Source: Rhodococcus sp. SBT000017 (lineage in GTDB: Bacteria; Actinomycetota; Actinomycetes; Mycobacteriales; Mycobacteriaceae). From it: 64,000 bases of DNA. The position numbers were made by a program, and so were the translations under genes. Position 1 is the stretch's first letter; each line of letters opens with the position of its first letter. Below, one piece after another: positions 38,814 through 48,977 of this stretch. Location of the stretch: contig NZ_REFU01000001.1 in assembly GCF_003688915.1 (NCBI RefSeq), forward strand, positions 1,488,001-1,552,000, read 5' to 3'. A model generated the notes under the pieces. The model worked only from the letters and a program-made list of their open reading frames with translations. It was not told the DNA's origin and ran no database searches.

Positions 38814-39524
38814 GTGCGGCAGGTCCAGCGATCGAGCCTGATTTCCCAGGTAACGGCTGCGCTGCGCGCGGAGATCACCTCGCAGCGATGGCCGGTGGGT
38901 ACCCGCATTCCCACCGAAGCCGAACTGTGCGAGATGACCGGTACCGGGCGCAACACCGTACGCGAAGCAGTACAGGCACTCGTTCATGCCGGCATGGTCG
39001 AACGCAGGCAGGGTTCGGGCACATTCGTCATGACGTGCTCCGACCTCGGCGGAACCCTGGGAAAGTACTTCTCGGACGCCCGGCACCGCGACGTCACCGA
39101 GCTACGCGAAACCCTGGAAGTCACTGCAGCGGCTCTCGCAGCCGACCGACGCGACGACGCCGACATCCGTGCCATGCTCGCCGCGCTCGCCGATCGCAAC
39201 GCGGCGTGGTCCGACGCGACCCCGCTGGCCGATGCCGTTCGGATCGACGCACGCCTGCACCGGGCCATCGTCGCGGCCAGCCACAACGCCATCTATCTGG
39301 AGTTCTACGATTCGCTGCTGCCGGTGATCCACGACGCAATGCGCCACCATGCCGTCGAGCACGACGACGATTACATCGACGAACACACCGCGCTCGTGGC
39401 GGCGGTCATCGCCGGTGACGCCGCCCGTGCGATGCAGGCCGCCAGGTCACTGTTCCACGAACTCTCCGAGTCCCCAGCTCGCGCAGCGGAATTGCCGGCT
39501 CGCGCAGTGGAACTCACAGAATGA
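38814..39524 (+). CDS. FadR/FCD-type GntR transcriptional regulator
   Basis: This 236-residue regulator has an N-terminal winged helix (about 8-75, with GTRIPTEAELCEMTGTGRNTVREAV reading as the recognition region). A C-terminal helical FCD ligand-binding domain follows (about 90-215), with metal-binding His and Asp residues such as DARLHRAI. GTG follows a GAGGAG site. It is divergent from the MFS transporter and probably represses it. The effector is unknown. Its last 11 bases overlap the downstream convergent gene. Confidence 0.88.
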   Translation: MRQVQRSSLISQVTAALRAEITSQRWPVGTRIPTEAELCEMTGTGRNTVREAVQALVHAGMVERRQGSGTFVMTCSDLGGTLGKYFSDARHRDVTELRETLEVTAAALAADRRDDADIRAMLAALADRNAAWSDATPLADAVRIDARLHRAIVAASHNAIYLEFYDSLLPVIHDAMRHHAVEHDDDYIDEHTALVAAVIAGDAARAMQAARSLFHELSESPARAAELPARAVELTE

Positions 39525-40368
39525 GGCGCACCAGATCTGCTGTTCGCGCCAAGCCGGGGAAGGCCTCCGCCGTCGATCGCGGATGAAGCGCGTGTACTGC
39601 GAGACGAAACATCAACGCGCGCAGCAACATCTGCGGCCATTCCGGTAGATCGTCCCAGCGGCCCACCAGACCGTCGTCGGCATCACCCCAGGAAAGTGCG
39701 TCCACCACGGCCACTCCGGCAGCCCAGGGTGCGGGACGCCAGTACGGGGTGATGTCGCTGATCCCGGGGGCATCGCTACCGGAGAACAACACCGTTCCGA
39801 ACAGATCACCGTGTACCAACTGGTCGGGTGACTCGACGGGCTTGCGCAGTGTCGCAAGCTGTTTGACCAGTTCCAAACTGCTCTTGCCATCGCTGGACGA
39901 CGGTTCGGGTGCGCCGGCGCCGCGAGCAGAGCGCAGCGGGACCGCTTCCCAGGCGGCTCTGTCGGCAGCAACGAACACGTCCACGTCGGCCCACGGGGCC
40001 ACGGGAGGCTGAACCAGAAACCGGGGTCGCTCGAGTTGCGCGGTCGCCGCGTGCAACCGCATCGACAACGAGATCACCTCGTCGTGACGGGGCTCGGGTT
40101 CGCCGGCGACGAACGTGTCTGCGCGCCAGCCCGACACGACGTATCGGCCGTCGGTCGAACGCACGGGTCGGGCGAGACGAACCCCGTCGACGGTCAATGT
40201 CTCGCGCACCTTGGCCGACCACGCGGCGCGGGCATGGTCTGCCACCGGAGACAGGACGACGTCACCCAGACGCCATCCACCGTCCCAGTCCGCACCGAGA
40301 GGTGCAGGCTCGACATCGCGCAGCCCGAACGTAGAGATCACGTGCTGAGGAGGTTCGACAGAGCTCAC
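39514..40368 (-). CDS. TIGR02569 family protein (actinobacterial, function unknown)
   Basis: This 284-residue protein has weak resemblance to the aminoglycoside phosphotransferase fold: LVHGDLFGTVLFSG carries an HGDL like a kinase catalytic loop, and DITPYWRPA takes the place of the metal-binding motif. It matches Rv3205c in position beside moeZ. The start is GTG 40368 (VSSVEPPQHV); GTG 40377 is an alternative. It lies 60 bases downstream of moeZ on the same strand, so the two may be one transcript. Confidence 0.72.
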   Translation of the reverse strand: MSSVEPPQHVISTFGLRDVEPAPLGADWDGGWRLGDVVLSPVADHARAAWSAKVRETLTVDGVRLARPVRSTDGRYVVSGWRADTFVAGEPEPRHDEVISLSMRLHAATAQLERPRFLVQPPVAPWADVDVFVAADRAAWEAVPLRSARGAGAPEPSSSDGKSSLELVKQLATLRKPVESPDQLVHGDLFGTVLFSGSDAPGISDITPYWRPAPWAAGVAVVDALSWGDADDGLVGRWDDLPEWPQMLLRALMFRLAVHALHPRSTAEAFPGLARTADLVRLIL

Positions 40369-40428
40369 GAGCGCCACGCTACCGCCGATCGCGGTGCCGC
40401 TGCGGACGACGCGCACACACGGACAGCA

Positions 40429-41595
40429 TCAGTACATGGGCAAATCGGGATCGATCCGCTTGGCCCACTCCACTATTCCGCCGTGCAGATGGGCGGCGTC
40501 CGAGAAACCGGCACCGACGAGAGCGGAGAGCACCTCCGCCGACCTGATGCCGGTTTTGCAGTAGAGCACGATGGGGACGTGCTGCGGTAGATCTGCCATC
40601 GCCGCGCCCGACAGGATTCGATCCTTGGGTATCGAACGCGCACCGGCGATACGGACGATGTCCCACTCCACCGGCTCACGCACGTCGATGAGGGCGATCT
40701 CGCGACCGGACTGCATCATCGCGTGCAGCTCCTCCGGGGTGATCGACTCGCCGATGGATTCGGTGGCCGGGACCACTCCGCAGAATGCCTCGTAATCGAT
40801 GAGCTCGGTGATCGGCGTTCGATGCGGGTCCCGAGTCAGACCCACGGTTCGATAGCTCATCGCCAGCGCGTCGTAGATCATCAATCGACCCAGCAACGTC
40901 TCGCCGATTCCGGTGATCAGCTTGATGGCCTCGGTCACCATGACCGACCCGATGGACGCGCACAGCACCCCCAGCACCCCACCTTCGGCACACGAGGGCA
41001 CCATGCCCGGCGGCGGAGCCTCGGGGTAGAGGTCGCGGTAGTTGATTCCCGCGTCGCCGGGGGCCTGATCCCAGAACACCGACACCTGCCCCTCGAACCG
41101 GTAGATCGAGCCCCAGACGTACGGGATTCCGACCAGCGCGGCCGCGTCGTTGACCAGGTATCGGGTGGCGAAGTTGTCGGTCCCGTCCAGCACGAGGTCG
41201 TACTGCCGAAAGAGCTCGAGCGCGTTCGACGAGTCGAGTCGAACACGGTGCAGCGCCACCTCGACGCCGTCGTTGAGTTCGAGAATCGAGTCCCTGGCGC
41301 TGTCGGCCTTCGGACGACCCACGTCGGACCGGCCGTGGATGATCTGCCGTTGCAGGTTCGACAGTTCGACATCGTCGAATTCCACGATGCCCAGAGTCCC
41401 GACGCCGGCGGCTGCGAGGTACAGCAGTGCGGGTGAGCCGAGTCCCCCGGCACCGACGACGAGCACGCGCGCGTTACGCAGTCGCTTCTGACCGTCGGTT
41501 CCCACGCTGGGGATGATCAGGTGCCTGCTGTACCGGGCGACGTCCTCGGGCGTCAGTTCGCCTGCGGGTTCGACCAGCGGGGGTAGATGGACCAC
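40429..41595 (-). CDS. moeZ: Adenylyltransferase/sulfurtransferase MoeZ
   Basis: This 388-residue protein activates sulfur-carrier proteins. The E1-like domain has GAGGLGSPALLYL (48-60) as ATP site. The C-terminal rhodanese domain (about 280-388) has active-site Cys346 in YCKTGIR. It adenylates and then thiocarboxylates carriers such as MoaD and CysO, feeding molybdopterin, thiamine or cysteine synthesis. The GTG start has a GAGGAG site. It is the natural partner of the Mo-cofactor gene elsewhere in this window. Confidence 0.93.
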   Translation of the reverse strand: MVHLPPLVEPAGELTPEDVARYSRHLIIPSVGTDGQKRLRNARVLVVGAGGLGSPALLYLAAAGVGTLGIVEFDDVELSNLQRQIIHGRSDVGRPKADSARDSILELNDGVEVALHRVRLDSSNALELFRQYDLVLDGTDNFATRYLVNDAAALVGIPYVWGSIYRFEGQVSVFWDQAPGDAGINYRDLYPEAPPPGMVPSCAEGGVLGVLCASIGSVMVTEAIKLITGIGETLLGRLMIYDALAMSYRTVGLTRDPHRTPITELIDYEAFCGVVPATESIGESITPEELHAMMQSGREIALIDVREPVEWDIVRIAGARSIPKDRILSGAAMADLPQHVPIVLYCKTGIRSAEVLSALVGAGFSDAAHLHGGIVEWAKRIDPDLPMY

Positions 41596-41688
41596 GACGC
41601 AGCGACGCTCCTCGACTCGACACGGCGACCGGTTACCCGGCGCGCCACGTTCGAATCTAATCCCCCGGCCTGTCCTGAACGCAGCCGA

Positions 41689-42768
41689 TCAGCCTCGCGG
41701 GTATGGCCACGGATTGAATCGGCACGTCTTGCCGTCCATGGGGACGACGCCCGCAGGGTCAAGTCGCGCGATGTCGTCGTTGGACGTCCCGAAGGTCTGC
41801 TGCATCATCACCGGTGCGAGCCCGCCGTCGGTCTCGCACGGTTGGTGCTGCTGGTAACCGATCGCGTGGCCGACCTCGTGATTGATCTGGTACTGGCGGT
41901 ACGAGCCGATGTCGCCCTGGAACGAGATCGCCCCGCGCACCCATCTCGGCTCGTTCAACACCACTCGCTCGATGCCGGGGTTGTAGCAGGACACCTCGAG
42001 CTGGATGTCGTAGCCACAGGCCTGTCGGATCGACAATTGCGACGTCAGCGAGATCCTGAAGTCGGGGTCGCCCTGATCGATTCGCCGAAATCCGAACCGT
42101 GGATCGTTGGTCCAACTCTTCGGGTTGGCGAGCGTCTGATCCACGAGACGGCCGAACGACTCGTCGCCGCCGAATCCAACGGTGTCCACGCCGTCCTCGA
42201 CCTCGACCGTGTAGGTGAACACCCGCTCGGTCCCCTGACCCACCTGCTCGGTAGTGCCCGGCACGGTTCGCCAGGTTCCGGCTCCCTGCACCGCGAACGG
42301 ACCACCGTCGGGTAGTTCACCCGATGAGATCGACGCCGCGAAGTTACCGTCGGCCTGCGGCGGCACACCGATTATTCCGGTGCCCGACGTGGTATCCGAA
42401 CTCAAGGTGCCGAATCCAGGATCGGCGTTGGTGGACTGCGCTGCAGAGCCGGTGACGGGGTCACCGGTACGCACGGCATCGAACACGACGAGCGCGGTCA
42501 CCACGATCAGGATCGGAACCGCGTACGCCCGCCAGCCGTACGTGGACGCGAACTTTCCGAGCTTGCTCTGCTTCCTGATGTCGCGATCCGGACGACGACT
42601 GCGTTGCTTGACCTCGCGTTGCGTCGGGTCCCACTGCGCCCGGAGCGGTTGATGCGACCCGCGACTTCCCACGGTGCGTGGGAAGTCGTCCGACCGATCG
42701 TCGTCACTCTCGTCGACGCCGCCCGACTGCACACCACCGCGGATCCGCGGCCCGCCTCGGTCAGTCAC
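41689..42768 (-). CDS. DUF3152 secreted metalloprotease-like protein
   Basis: This 359-residue protein is membrane-anchored by one helix (about 83-100) after a charged cytoplasmic stretch. Its extracellular domain has HEVGHAIGYQQH starting at His297, a complete HExxHxxGxxH zinc site of the metzincin type. Three conserved cysteines near the site (ACGYD, SCYNPG, CETDGG) could form disulfides. It is the counterpart of Rv3207c. The zinc motif supports protease activity, but no substrate is known. GTG start. Confidence 0.82.
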   Translation of the reverse strand: MTDRGGPRIRGGVQSGGVDESDDDRSDDFPRTVGSRGSHQPLRAQWDPTQREVKQRSRRPDRDIRKQSKLGKFASTYGWRAYAVPILIVVTALVVFDAVRTGDPVTGSAAQSTNADPGFGTLSSDTTSGTGIIGVPPQADGNFAASISSGELPDGGPFAVQGAGTWRTVPGTTEQVGQGTERVFTYTVEVEDGVDTVGFGGDESFGRLVDQTLANPKSWTNDPRFGFRRIDQGDPDFRISLTSQLSIRQACGYDIQLEVSCYNPGIERVVLNEPRWVRGAISFQGDIGSYRQYQINHEVGHAIGYQQHQPCETDGGLAPVMMQQTFGTSNDDIARLDPAGVVPMDGKTCRFNPWPYPRG

Positions 42769-43722
<954 letters not shown>

Positions 43723-43741
43723 ATCCGGACCAACGAACGCA

Positions 43742-43776
43742 ACACGCCCCTCACTCGATACGAGTGAGGGGCGTGT
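43742..43776. terminator. Bidirectional terminator between TetR and DUF3107 genes
   Basis: A perfect 16-bp stem (ACACGCCCCTCACTCG with its complement) and 3-base loop lie between two convergent genes. Flanking A and T runs are short. Confidence 0.8.
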
Positions 43777-43794
43777 CGTGCGTTCCGCGCAGTC

Positions 43795-44022
43795 TCAGGC
43801 GGTCGCGAATCCGACCTTCCGAGCATCGGACGGGCCGATCTCGACGTACGACACCTTGGAAGCCTGAATCAAGAACTTGCGTCCCTTCTCGTCCTCCAAC
43901 GACAGCACTCCGTCCTTACCGGCGAAGGCGGTCGATACGAGCGCTTCGACCTCGGCCGGGGACTGCGTGCTGTTCACGACTAGCTCACGGGAACTCTCCG
44001 AAACACCGATCTTGACCTCCAC
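43795..44022 (-). CDS. DUF3107 small protein
   Basis: This 75-residue protein is conserved in actinobacteria as the partner of the TetR and ferritin-like genes. It reads VEVKIGVSESSREL at the start and ends SDARKVGFATA, with no known catalytic residues. GTG 44022 has a GGAGG site; the frame is open to 44046. Function unknown. Confidence 0.85.
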   Translation of the reverse strand: MEVKIGVSESSRELVVNSTQSPAEVEALVSTAFAGKDGVLSLEDEKGRKFLIQASKVSYVEIGPSDARKVGFATA

Positions 44023-44094
44023 GGTCAACCTCCGAACTCTCGACAACTCTGCTCACGCCAGGCTAGTGCAGCGGCGTCGCCCCAGACGCCCGAC

Positions 44095-44140
44095 GCCCTG
44101 TGCTGTCAGCGAACACCGCCCTGTGCTGTCGGCGAACACC
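44095..44140. repeat. Two tandem copies of a 23-bp sequence
   Basis: GCCCTGTGCTGTCAGCGAAC at 44095 (23 bp in all) is repeated at 44118-44140 with one difference. It lies between the DUF3107 start and the end of the ferritin-like gene. It looks like a recent duplication. Confidence 0.75.
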
Positions 44141-44151
44141 GACCACAGTGG

Positions 44152-44874
44152 TCAGTCCAGGCCGAGTGAGGACATCCGTTCCGCGTGCTGTTCCTGCATG
44201 CGATCGAACAGTGCGACGACGCCGTTGAGGTCTCCCGACGCGGTGATGACGAGATCGGTCAGCGACTCGCGGCGAGCGAGCACGAACTGCGCCTGGGTGA
44301 TGGCTTCACCGAGCAGACGACGACCCCACAGCATCAGTCGTGCCTTGTCCTGAGTGCTCGCACGAACCCGGTCGGACACCTCGTGCACCACGAACTCCGA
44401 GTGTCCGGTCTCGGCGAGCACGTCGCGAACGATCTCGGCAACCTCGGGGTCGAGACTGTGCGCGATCTGCCGGTAGAAATCGGCCGCGATGCCGTCACCC
44501 ACGTACGCCTTGACCAACGACTCCAACCACGTCGAGGGAGTCGTCGACTCGTGGTACTCGTCCAGAGCGCGAACGAACGGATCCATCGAGGCATAGACGT
44601 CGAGACCGCGGTCCGACAAGGCTCTCTGCAGCGTCTCGAAGTGGCTCATCTCGGCGGCCGCCATGCTCGCCAGCGCGACGCGACCCTCCATGGACGGAGC
44701 CATTCGAGCGTCATCCGCCAGTCGATAGAACGCAGAGATCTCGCCGTATGCGAGCACCGCGAACAGATCCGGAATACCGGGGTGATCGTGGGCGATCGCC
44801 GGCTCGACTCGGCCCGACTCGACGAGCGTGGTGGGTGAATCTGCGGACGACGGCTCCGACGAATGGGCTCCCAT
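44152..44874 (-). CDS. Ferritin-like fold protein (Rv3210c type)
   Basis: This 240-residue protein is a four-helix bundle related to the MiaE/ferritin-like group. Possible iron ligands are in the helices with AYGEISAFYRLADDA (about 41-55) and MAAAEMSHFETL (about 70-81), and the Glu and His of LAETGHSEFVV (about 159-169). Whether it oxidises tRNA, lipid or other substrates is not shown. The ATG at 44874 is chosen over the open frame to 44964. Confidence 0.75.
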   Translation of the reverse strand: MGAHSSEPSSADSPTTLVESGRVEPAIAHDHPGIPDLFAVLAYGEISAFYRLADDARMAPSMEGRVALASMAAAEMSHFETLQRALSDRGLDVYASMDPFVRALDEYHESTTPSTWLESLVKAYVGDGIAADFYRQIAHSLDPEVAEIVRDVLAETGHSEFVVHEVSDRVRASTQDKARLMLWGRRLLGEAITQAQFVLARRESLTDLVITASGDLNGVVALFDRMQEQHAERMSSLGLD

Positions 44875-45212
44875 GTGGCAATCGTAGTCCGGTGCCCGAC
44901 GCCTCGTCGCGGCGCGCGCCGGACCTGTCGTGACCTGCCGACAATGGAGAATTCCGTTCGGCAAGCTACCATGGTGCTCGATCGTCGCTCGCGGACCGAT
45001 GAAACGGACCGAAGAAGCACGCGACGGTCATCGATAATGTGTGCGCACCTGATCCGGGTCGCCTCGACAGCTTCGCCGCAGCGGACATCGCAGTTCGCGG
45101 CCGCGCTGAGGCTGACGGCGACATCACATCGGATCGAGGGCATCGACTTCGGCCGGCAATAGGCCTATGCCCTTCCTCGTGCGCACGTTCGACCACGAGG
45201 AAGGCCAGTCCC
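44875..45212. other. Divergent intergenic region upstream of rhlE
   Basis: About 340 bases separate the ferritin-like gene from rhlE. Apart from the SD-masking hairpin at 45171-45204 (separate entry), no clear feature is seen. Frames open here have poor codon bias. Confidence 0.4.
45171..45204 (+). promoter_or_regulatory. Stem-loop masking the rhlE ribosome binding site
   Basis: CCTTCCTCGTG at 45171-45181 is the exact complement of CACGAGGAAGG at 45194-45204, with a 12-base loop. The right arm contains the ribosome binding site GAGGAAGG (45197-45204), 8 bases before the start codon. Folded RNA would hide it. There is no T-tract, so this is not a terminator. Confidence 0.65.
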
Positions 45213-46838
45213 CTGAGCAAGATAGTCATCGACCAAGAGTCCGACACCGGCGACAACACGCTGTCGGCGCAGCTGGACGACACGCACGTGCCTCCCACTT
45301 TCGCCGAGCTGAACGTGGATCCCACCATCGTTCGTGCGCTCTCCGAGATGGGAATCGAGCGCACGTTCGCCATCCAGGAGTTGACGCTGCCGCTCGCCAT
45401 CGCGGGCGACGACCTCATCGGTCAGGCACGTACCGGAATGGGCAAGACCTTCGGCTTCGGTGTGCCCCTGCTGCACCGACTCGCCACGGACAACTCCGGC
45501 ACCTCCCCGCTCGACGGCACTCCCCGCGCCCTGGTGATCGTGCCGACGCGTGAACTGTGCGTTCAGGTCAGCTCCGACCTCGAGAACGCGTCCAAGTACC
45601 TCAGCGGCGCGAACGGCCCCGTCAAGGTGCTCTCCATCTACGGCGGCCGTCCGTACGAGGCGCAGATCAGCGCGTTGCAGAACGGCGTCGACGTCGTCGT
45701 CGGCACCCCGGGCCGACTGCTCGACCTCGCCAAGCAGAACCACCTGATCCTCGGCAAGGTCGGCGTCCTGGTTCTCGACGAGGCCGACGAGATGCTCGAC
45801 CTCGGGTTCCTCCCCGACATCGAACGCATCCTCGGCATGGTTCCCGACAAGCGTCAGACGATGCTGTTCTCTGCCACGATGCCGGGGCCGATCATCACCC
45901 TGGCCCGGACGTTCCTCACGCAGCCGACGCACATCCGCGCCGAAGAGGCGGAGTCCTCGGCCGTCCACGACCGCACTGCTCAGCACGTCTACCGGGCCCA
46001 CGCCCTCGACAAGGTCGAGATGGTCGCCAAGGTCCTCAAGGCCGAAGGTCGCGGCGCGACGATGGTGTTCACCCGCACCAAACGCACCGCACAGAAGGTT
46101 GCCGACGAACTGGCCGAACGCGGATATTCGGTCGGTGCCGTGCACGGTGACCTCGGCCAGGTCCAGCGCGAGAAGGCCCTCAAGTCGTTCCGGACGGGCA
46201 AGATCGACGTTCTGGTGGCTACCGACGTCGCAGCCCGCGGCATCGACATCGACGACGTCACCCACGTCATCAACTACCAGTGCCCCGAGGACGAGAAGAC
46301 CTACGTGCACCGCATCGGCCGCACCGGCCGTGCAGGACGCACCGGCATCGCGGTCACTCTGGTCGACTGGGACGACATCCCCCGTTGGCAGCTGATCGAC
46401 AAGGCGCTCGATCTCGGCATGCCGGATCCGGTCGAGACCTACTCGAGCTCGCCGCATCTGTTCACCGATCTCGGTATCGCCACCGACGCCACCGGCACGG
46501 TACGCAAGGCACCCTCGCGCGCCCCGGAGAAGGCGGACGAAGACGGCGAGGCGAACACGGCAGCGCCTGCGGCCGACGCGTCGCCGGCGAGCAAGCCCCG
46601 CCGCTCGCGCAGTCGCAGGCGCACCCGCGCAGGGCAGGACGGCGACAACGCCGCCGCAACCTCCGGTGCGCAGGCCGATTCCGCATCTACCGCGGATTCG
46701 GTTGCCGAACGATCGGATACGTCGGACGCGTCGTCCGCGGACACGGTCACCAAGACTGCTCCGCGCCGCCGCAGGCGTCGTCGCCCCAGTGGGTCGTCCG
46801 CCGATGCCGGACCGTCGACTGCGAGCGCATCGGAGTAA
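45213..46838 (+). CDS. rhlE: DEAD-box RNA helicase RhlE
   Basis: This 541-residue ATP-driven RNA remodeller has the Q motif FAELNVDP...AIQELT, Walker A ARTGMGKT (72-79), PTREL, VLDEADEML motif II, SAT in FSATMPG, and ARGIDI and HRIGRTGRAGR motifs in the second RecA domain. The C-terminal 100 residues are Ala/Asp/Arg-rich and end in two basic clusters (RRSRSRRRTR and RRRRRRRP), probably RNA-binding. The start appears to be CTG 45213: it is 8 bases after GAGGAAGG and no ATG, GTG or TTG exists in frame between 45039 and there. ATG 45039 would add 58 residues of low similarity. Confidence 0.88.
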   Translation: MSKIVIDQESDTGDNTLSAQLDDTHVPPTFAELNVDPTIVRALSEMGIERTFAIQELTLPLAIAGDDLIGQARTGMGKTFGFGVPLLHRLATDNSGTSPLDGTPRALVIVPTRELCVQVSSDLENASKYLSGANGPVKVLSIYGGRPYEAQISALQNGVDVVVGTPGRLLDLAKQNHLILGKVGVLVLDEADEMLDLGFLPDIERILGMVPDKRQTMLFSATMPGPIITLARTFLTQPTHIRAEEAESSAVHDRTAQHVYRAHALDKVEMVAKVLKAEGRGATMVFTRTKRTAQKVADELAERGYSVGAVHGDLGQVQREKALKSFRTGKIDVLVATDVAARGIDIDDVTHVINYQCPEDEKTYVHRIGRTGRAGRTGIAVTLVDWDDIPRWQLIDKALDLGMPDPVETYSSSPHLFTDLGIATDATGTVRKAPSRAPEKADEDGEANTAAPAADASPASKPRRSRSRRRTRAGQDGDNAAATSGAQADSASTADSVAERSDTSDASSADTVTKTAPRRRRRRRPSGSSADAGPSTASASE

Positions 46839-46847
46839 TCTCCCGCC

Positions 46848-48101
46848 GTGCTGGCTCCAGAACGTCGGACGAGAACCGACCTCGTCGTCGCCGCCGTCAT
46901 CGCAGTGGTGGTGGTGGTTGCCGCGAGCATCGCGTGGTTCACCGGTGATGCTCGCGGGACTGCATCGATAACGGCCGAGGAGCCACTGCCTCAGGCCGAG
47001 CCCGCGACCGCGGTGCCCACGGCGCTCACCGAATTGTGGCGCGCGCCGAGCGCAGCGACGGATTCGACGCGAACTCCCCTCCCTGTCGTCACCGGATCCA
47101 CGGTGGTGACTGCGGACGGGGGCTCCGTCCTGGGCCGCGATCCACGCTCGGGTGAGCAATCCTGGTCGTACACACGCGATCTCCCGCTCTGCTCGGTGGT
47201 CGCGTCGTGGAACACAGCGGTGACGGTCTACCGCGACGACCGCGGCTGCTCTCAGGTGACCGAGCTCGACGGGCCCACCGGAGAACGCAAGGCACAGCGC
47301 ACATCCGATGCCGACGATGCGGTCCGCCTGTCCTCCGACGGCACCTACGTGACATCGAGGGGCGAGACCCGCATGGAGCTGTGGCGGTCGGACCTGGTGC
47401 GCACCCTCGAATACGGTCGAGTCGATGCCCCGGTCAATCCCGGTAGTCAGCCGAGAACCGGATGCACACTGCTGTCCTCGGCGTCGACGAACTCACGTAC
47501 GGCCGTACTCGAACAATGCCCCGGCGAGGCCGCCGCCCGATTGTCGCTGATCAATCCCGCGCCCAAGGACGCCAGTGAACCCGAGGAGTACGGGTCGACG
47601 GTGGTGCCGGAACTCGTTCCCGAATCCGACGCACCGACTGCCGGACGGATCATCGCGATCACGGGCGGCATTGTGGCGCTGTACATCCCAGCGGCGAACG
47701 GCGCACCCGACCGGGTGGGACTCTTCGACGACGCGGCCGCGAGAGTATCCGAATTCCCTCTCCCGGCCGGCTCTTCCCCAACCCTGGACTCCCCGAATTT
47801 CCCTGCGACGAAAGCAGGTTCGGTGCTCACCTGGTTCACCGGCGCGGGAATCCTTGCGTTCGACGCCGACAACCTCGGTCCTCTGTGGACCGTCCCCGGA
47901 GCCCTCGGGAGTGGGGCGGTCATGGCCGGCCGACTTCTCGTACCCGTACCCGACGGCATCTCGGTGGTCGATCTGTCCACCGGTAACGCGACGGCCGACA
48001 TTCCAGTCGATCGAGGCGATTACGACGGCCCGATTCAGATGGCGGTGATCGGCGATGTGGTCGTCGAGCAACGCGGTTCCGACGTGGTCGCTCTCGGCTG
48101 A
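46848..48101 (+). CDS. PQQ-like beta-propeller membrane protein (Rv3212 type)
   Basis: This 417-residue protein has a single N-terminal membrane helix (about 12-32), then a domain of about 360 residues with repeated beta-propeller-like segments (for example GSTVVTADGGSVLGRD and AGILAFDADNLGPLWTVPG). It probably faces outside the membrane. The gene follows rhlE by 9 bases. Function unknown; in mycobacteria the counterpart is linked to ParA-type regulation of growth by position only. Confidence 0.72.
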   Translation: MLAPERRTRTDLVVAAVIAVVVVVAASIAWFTGDARGTASITAEEPLPQAEPATAVPTALTELWRAPSAATDSTRTPLPVVTGSTVVTADGGSVLGRDPRSGEQSWSYTRDLPLCSVVASWNTAVTVYRDDRGCSQVTELDGPTGERKAQRTSDADDAVRLSSDGTYVTSRGETRMELWRSDLVRTLEYGRVDAPVNPGSQPRTGCTLLSSASTNSRTAVLEQCPGEAAARLSLINPAPKDASEPEEYGSTVVPELVPESDAPTAGRIIAITGGIVALYIPAANGAPDRVGLFDDAAARVSEFPLPAGSSPTLDSPNFPATKAGSVLTWFTGAGILAFDADNLGPLWTVPGALGSGAVMAGRLLVPVPDGISVVDLSTGNATADIPVDRGDYDGPIQMAVIGDVVVEQRGSDVVALG

Positions 48102-48122
48102 CTCGCTCGCACGGGCTTCGTT

Positions 48123-48917
48123 CTACCCCGCCGGATCGTAGGTCTTCAGATCGGCTTCGCCGTCCCAGTACGCCAGCAGATTCTCGGCGAGTTCTCGATA
48201 GGCCTGCGCGCCCTTGTTCTTTCGGCCCGAGAGTACGGTCGCGCCCGATGCACTGGCTTCGGCGAAGCGTACGGTCCGCGGAATCGGCGGCGCGAGCACC
48301 GGCAACGAATAGCGGTCCGAGACATCGCCGAGCACGTCCCTGCTGTGCGTGGTGCGGGCATCGAACAGTGTGGGAAGAGCCCCGAGCAGCGCCAGGTCGG
48401 GGTTGGTGATCTGCTGTACCTCGGACACCGTTCGCAACAACTGCCCGACCCCGCGATGCGCGAGAGTCTCGCACTGCAGGGGCACCAACACCGACTGTGC
48501 GGCGGTGAGGCCGTTGAGGGTCAGCACTCCCAGCGACGGCGGACAGTCGATGACGACGACATCGAAATCCTCGAGGATCGGTGCGAGCGCCCGCTTGAGT
48601 GCGAATTCGCGACCCGCACGCATCAGCAGCAACGCTTCCGCTCCGGCGAGATCGATCGTCGCCGGCAGCAGCACGATTCCTTCCGCAGTCTCGATCAGTA
48701 CGTCCTCGACCTTCGCATCCCCGGTCAGCACTTCGTGGACCGAGGAATCGAGCTTGTCCGGGTTGTGTCCGAGGGAGAACGTCAGACAGCCCTGTGGGTC
48801 GAGGTCGACCACCAGGACTCGTCGATCGAGAGCATGCAACGCAGCCGCGAGCGAAGCCACCGTGGTGGTCTTGGCGACGCCGCCCTTCTGATTCGCTACC
48901 GCGAGAATTGTCGTCAC
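48123..48917 (-). CDS. ParA-family ATPase (Rv3213c type)
   Basis: This 264-residue deviant-Walker ATPase has KGGVAKTTTVASLAAAL at about 11-27 and VVIDCPPSLGVLTLNGLTA. Switch II and a basic C-terminal region are typical of ParA/Soj. No ParB or parS site is beside it, so it is not the chromosomal partition pair but a second ParA that probably positions another cargo. GTG start. Confidence 0.85.
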   Translation of the reverse strand: MTTILAVANQKGGVAKTTTVASLAAALHALDRRVLVVDLDPQGCLTFSLGHNPDKLDSSVHEVLTGDAKVEDVLIETAEGIVLLPATIDLAGAEALLLMRAGREFALKRALAPILEDFDVVVIDCPPSLGVLTLNGLTAAQSVLVPLQCETLAHRGVGQLLRTVSEVQQITNPDLALLGALPTLFDARTTHSRDVLGDVSDRYSLPVLAPPIPRTVRFAEASASGATVLSGRKNKGAQAYRELAENLLAYWDGEADLKTYDPAG

Positions 48918-48977
48918 GGCCCTGATCCTTGCTTACATCGAGCCGATGAGCGAGGGTTCGGCATCTCTCGGGCGCGT

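Noticed and set aside
40429..41595. MoeZ considered as plain MoeB or ThiF
   Set aside because: The C-terminal rhodanese domain with CKTGIR identifies the MoeZ type.
45167..45553. ORF starting MPFLVRTFDHEEG near the rhlE start
   Set aside because: It is in a different frame from RhlE and continues as a shadow of it. A sequencing frameshift joining the two was considered, but the CTG start has its own well-placed binding site.
48123..48917. ParA-type ATPase considered as the chromosome partition gene
   Set aside because: No parB follows and no parS-like palindromes were seen. The position matches the second ParA of mycobacteria.
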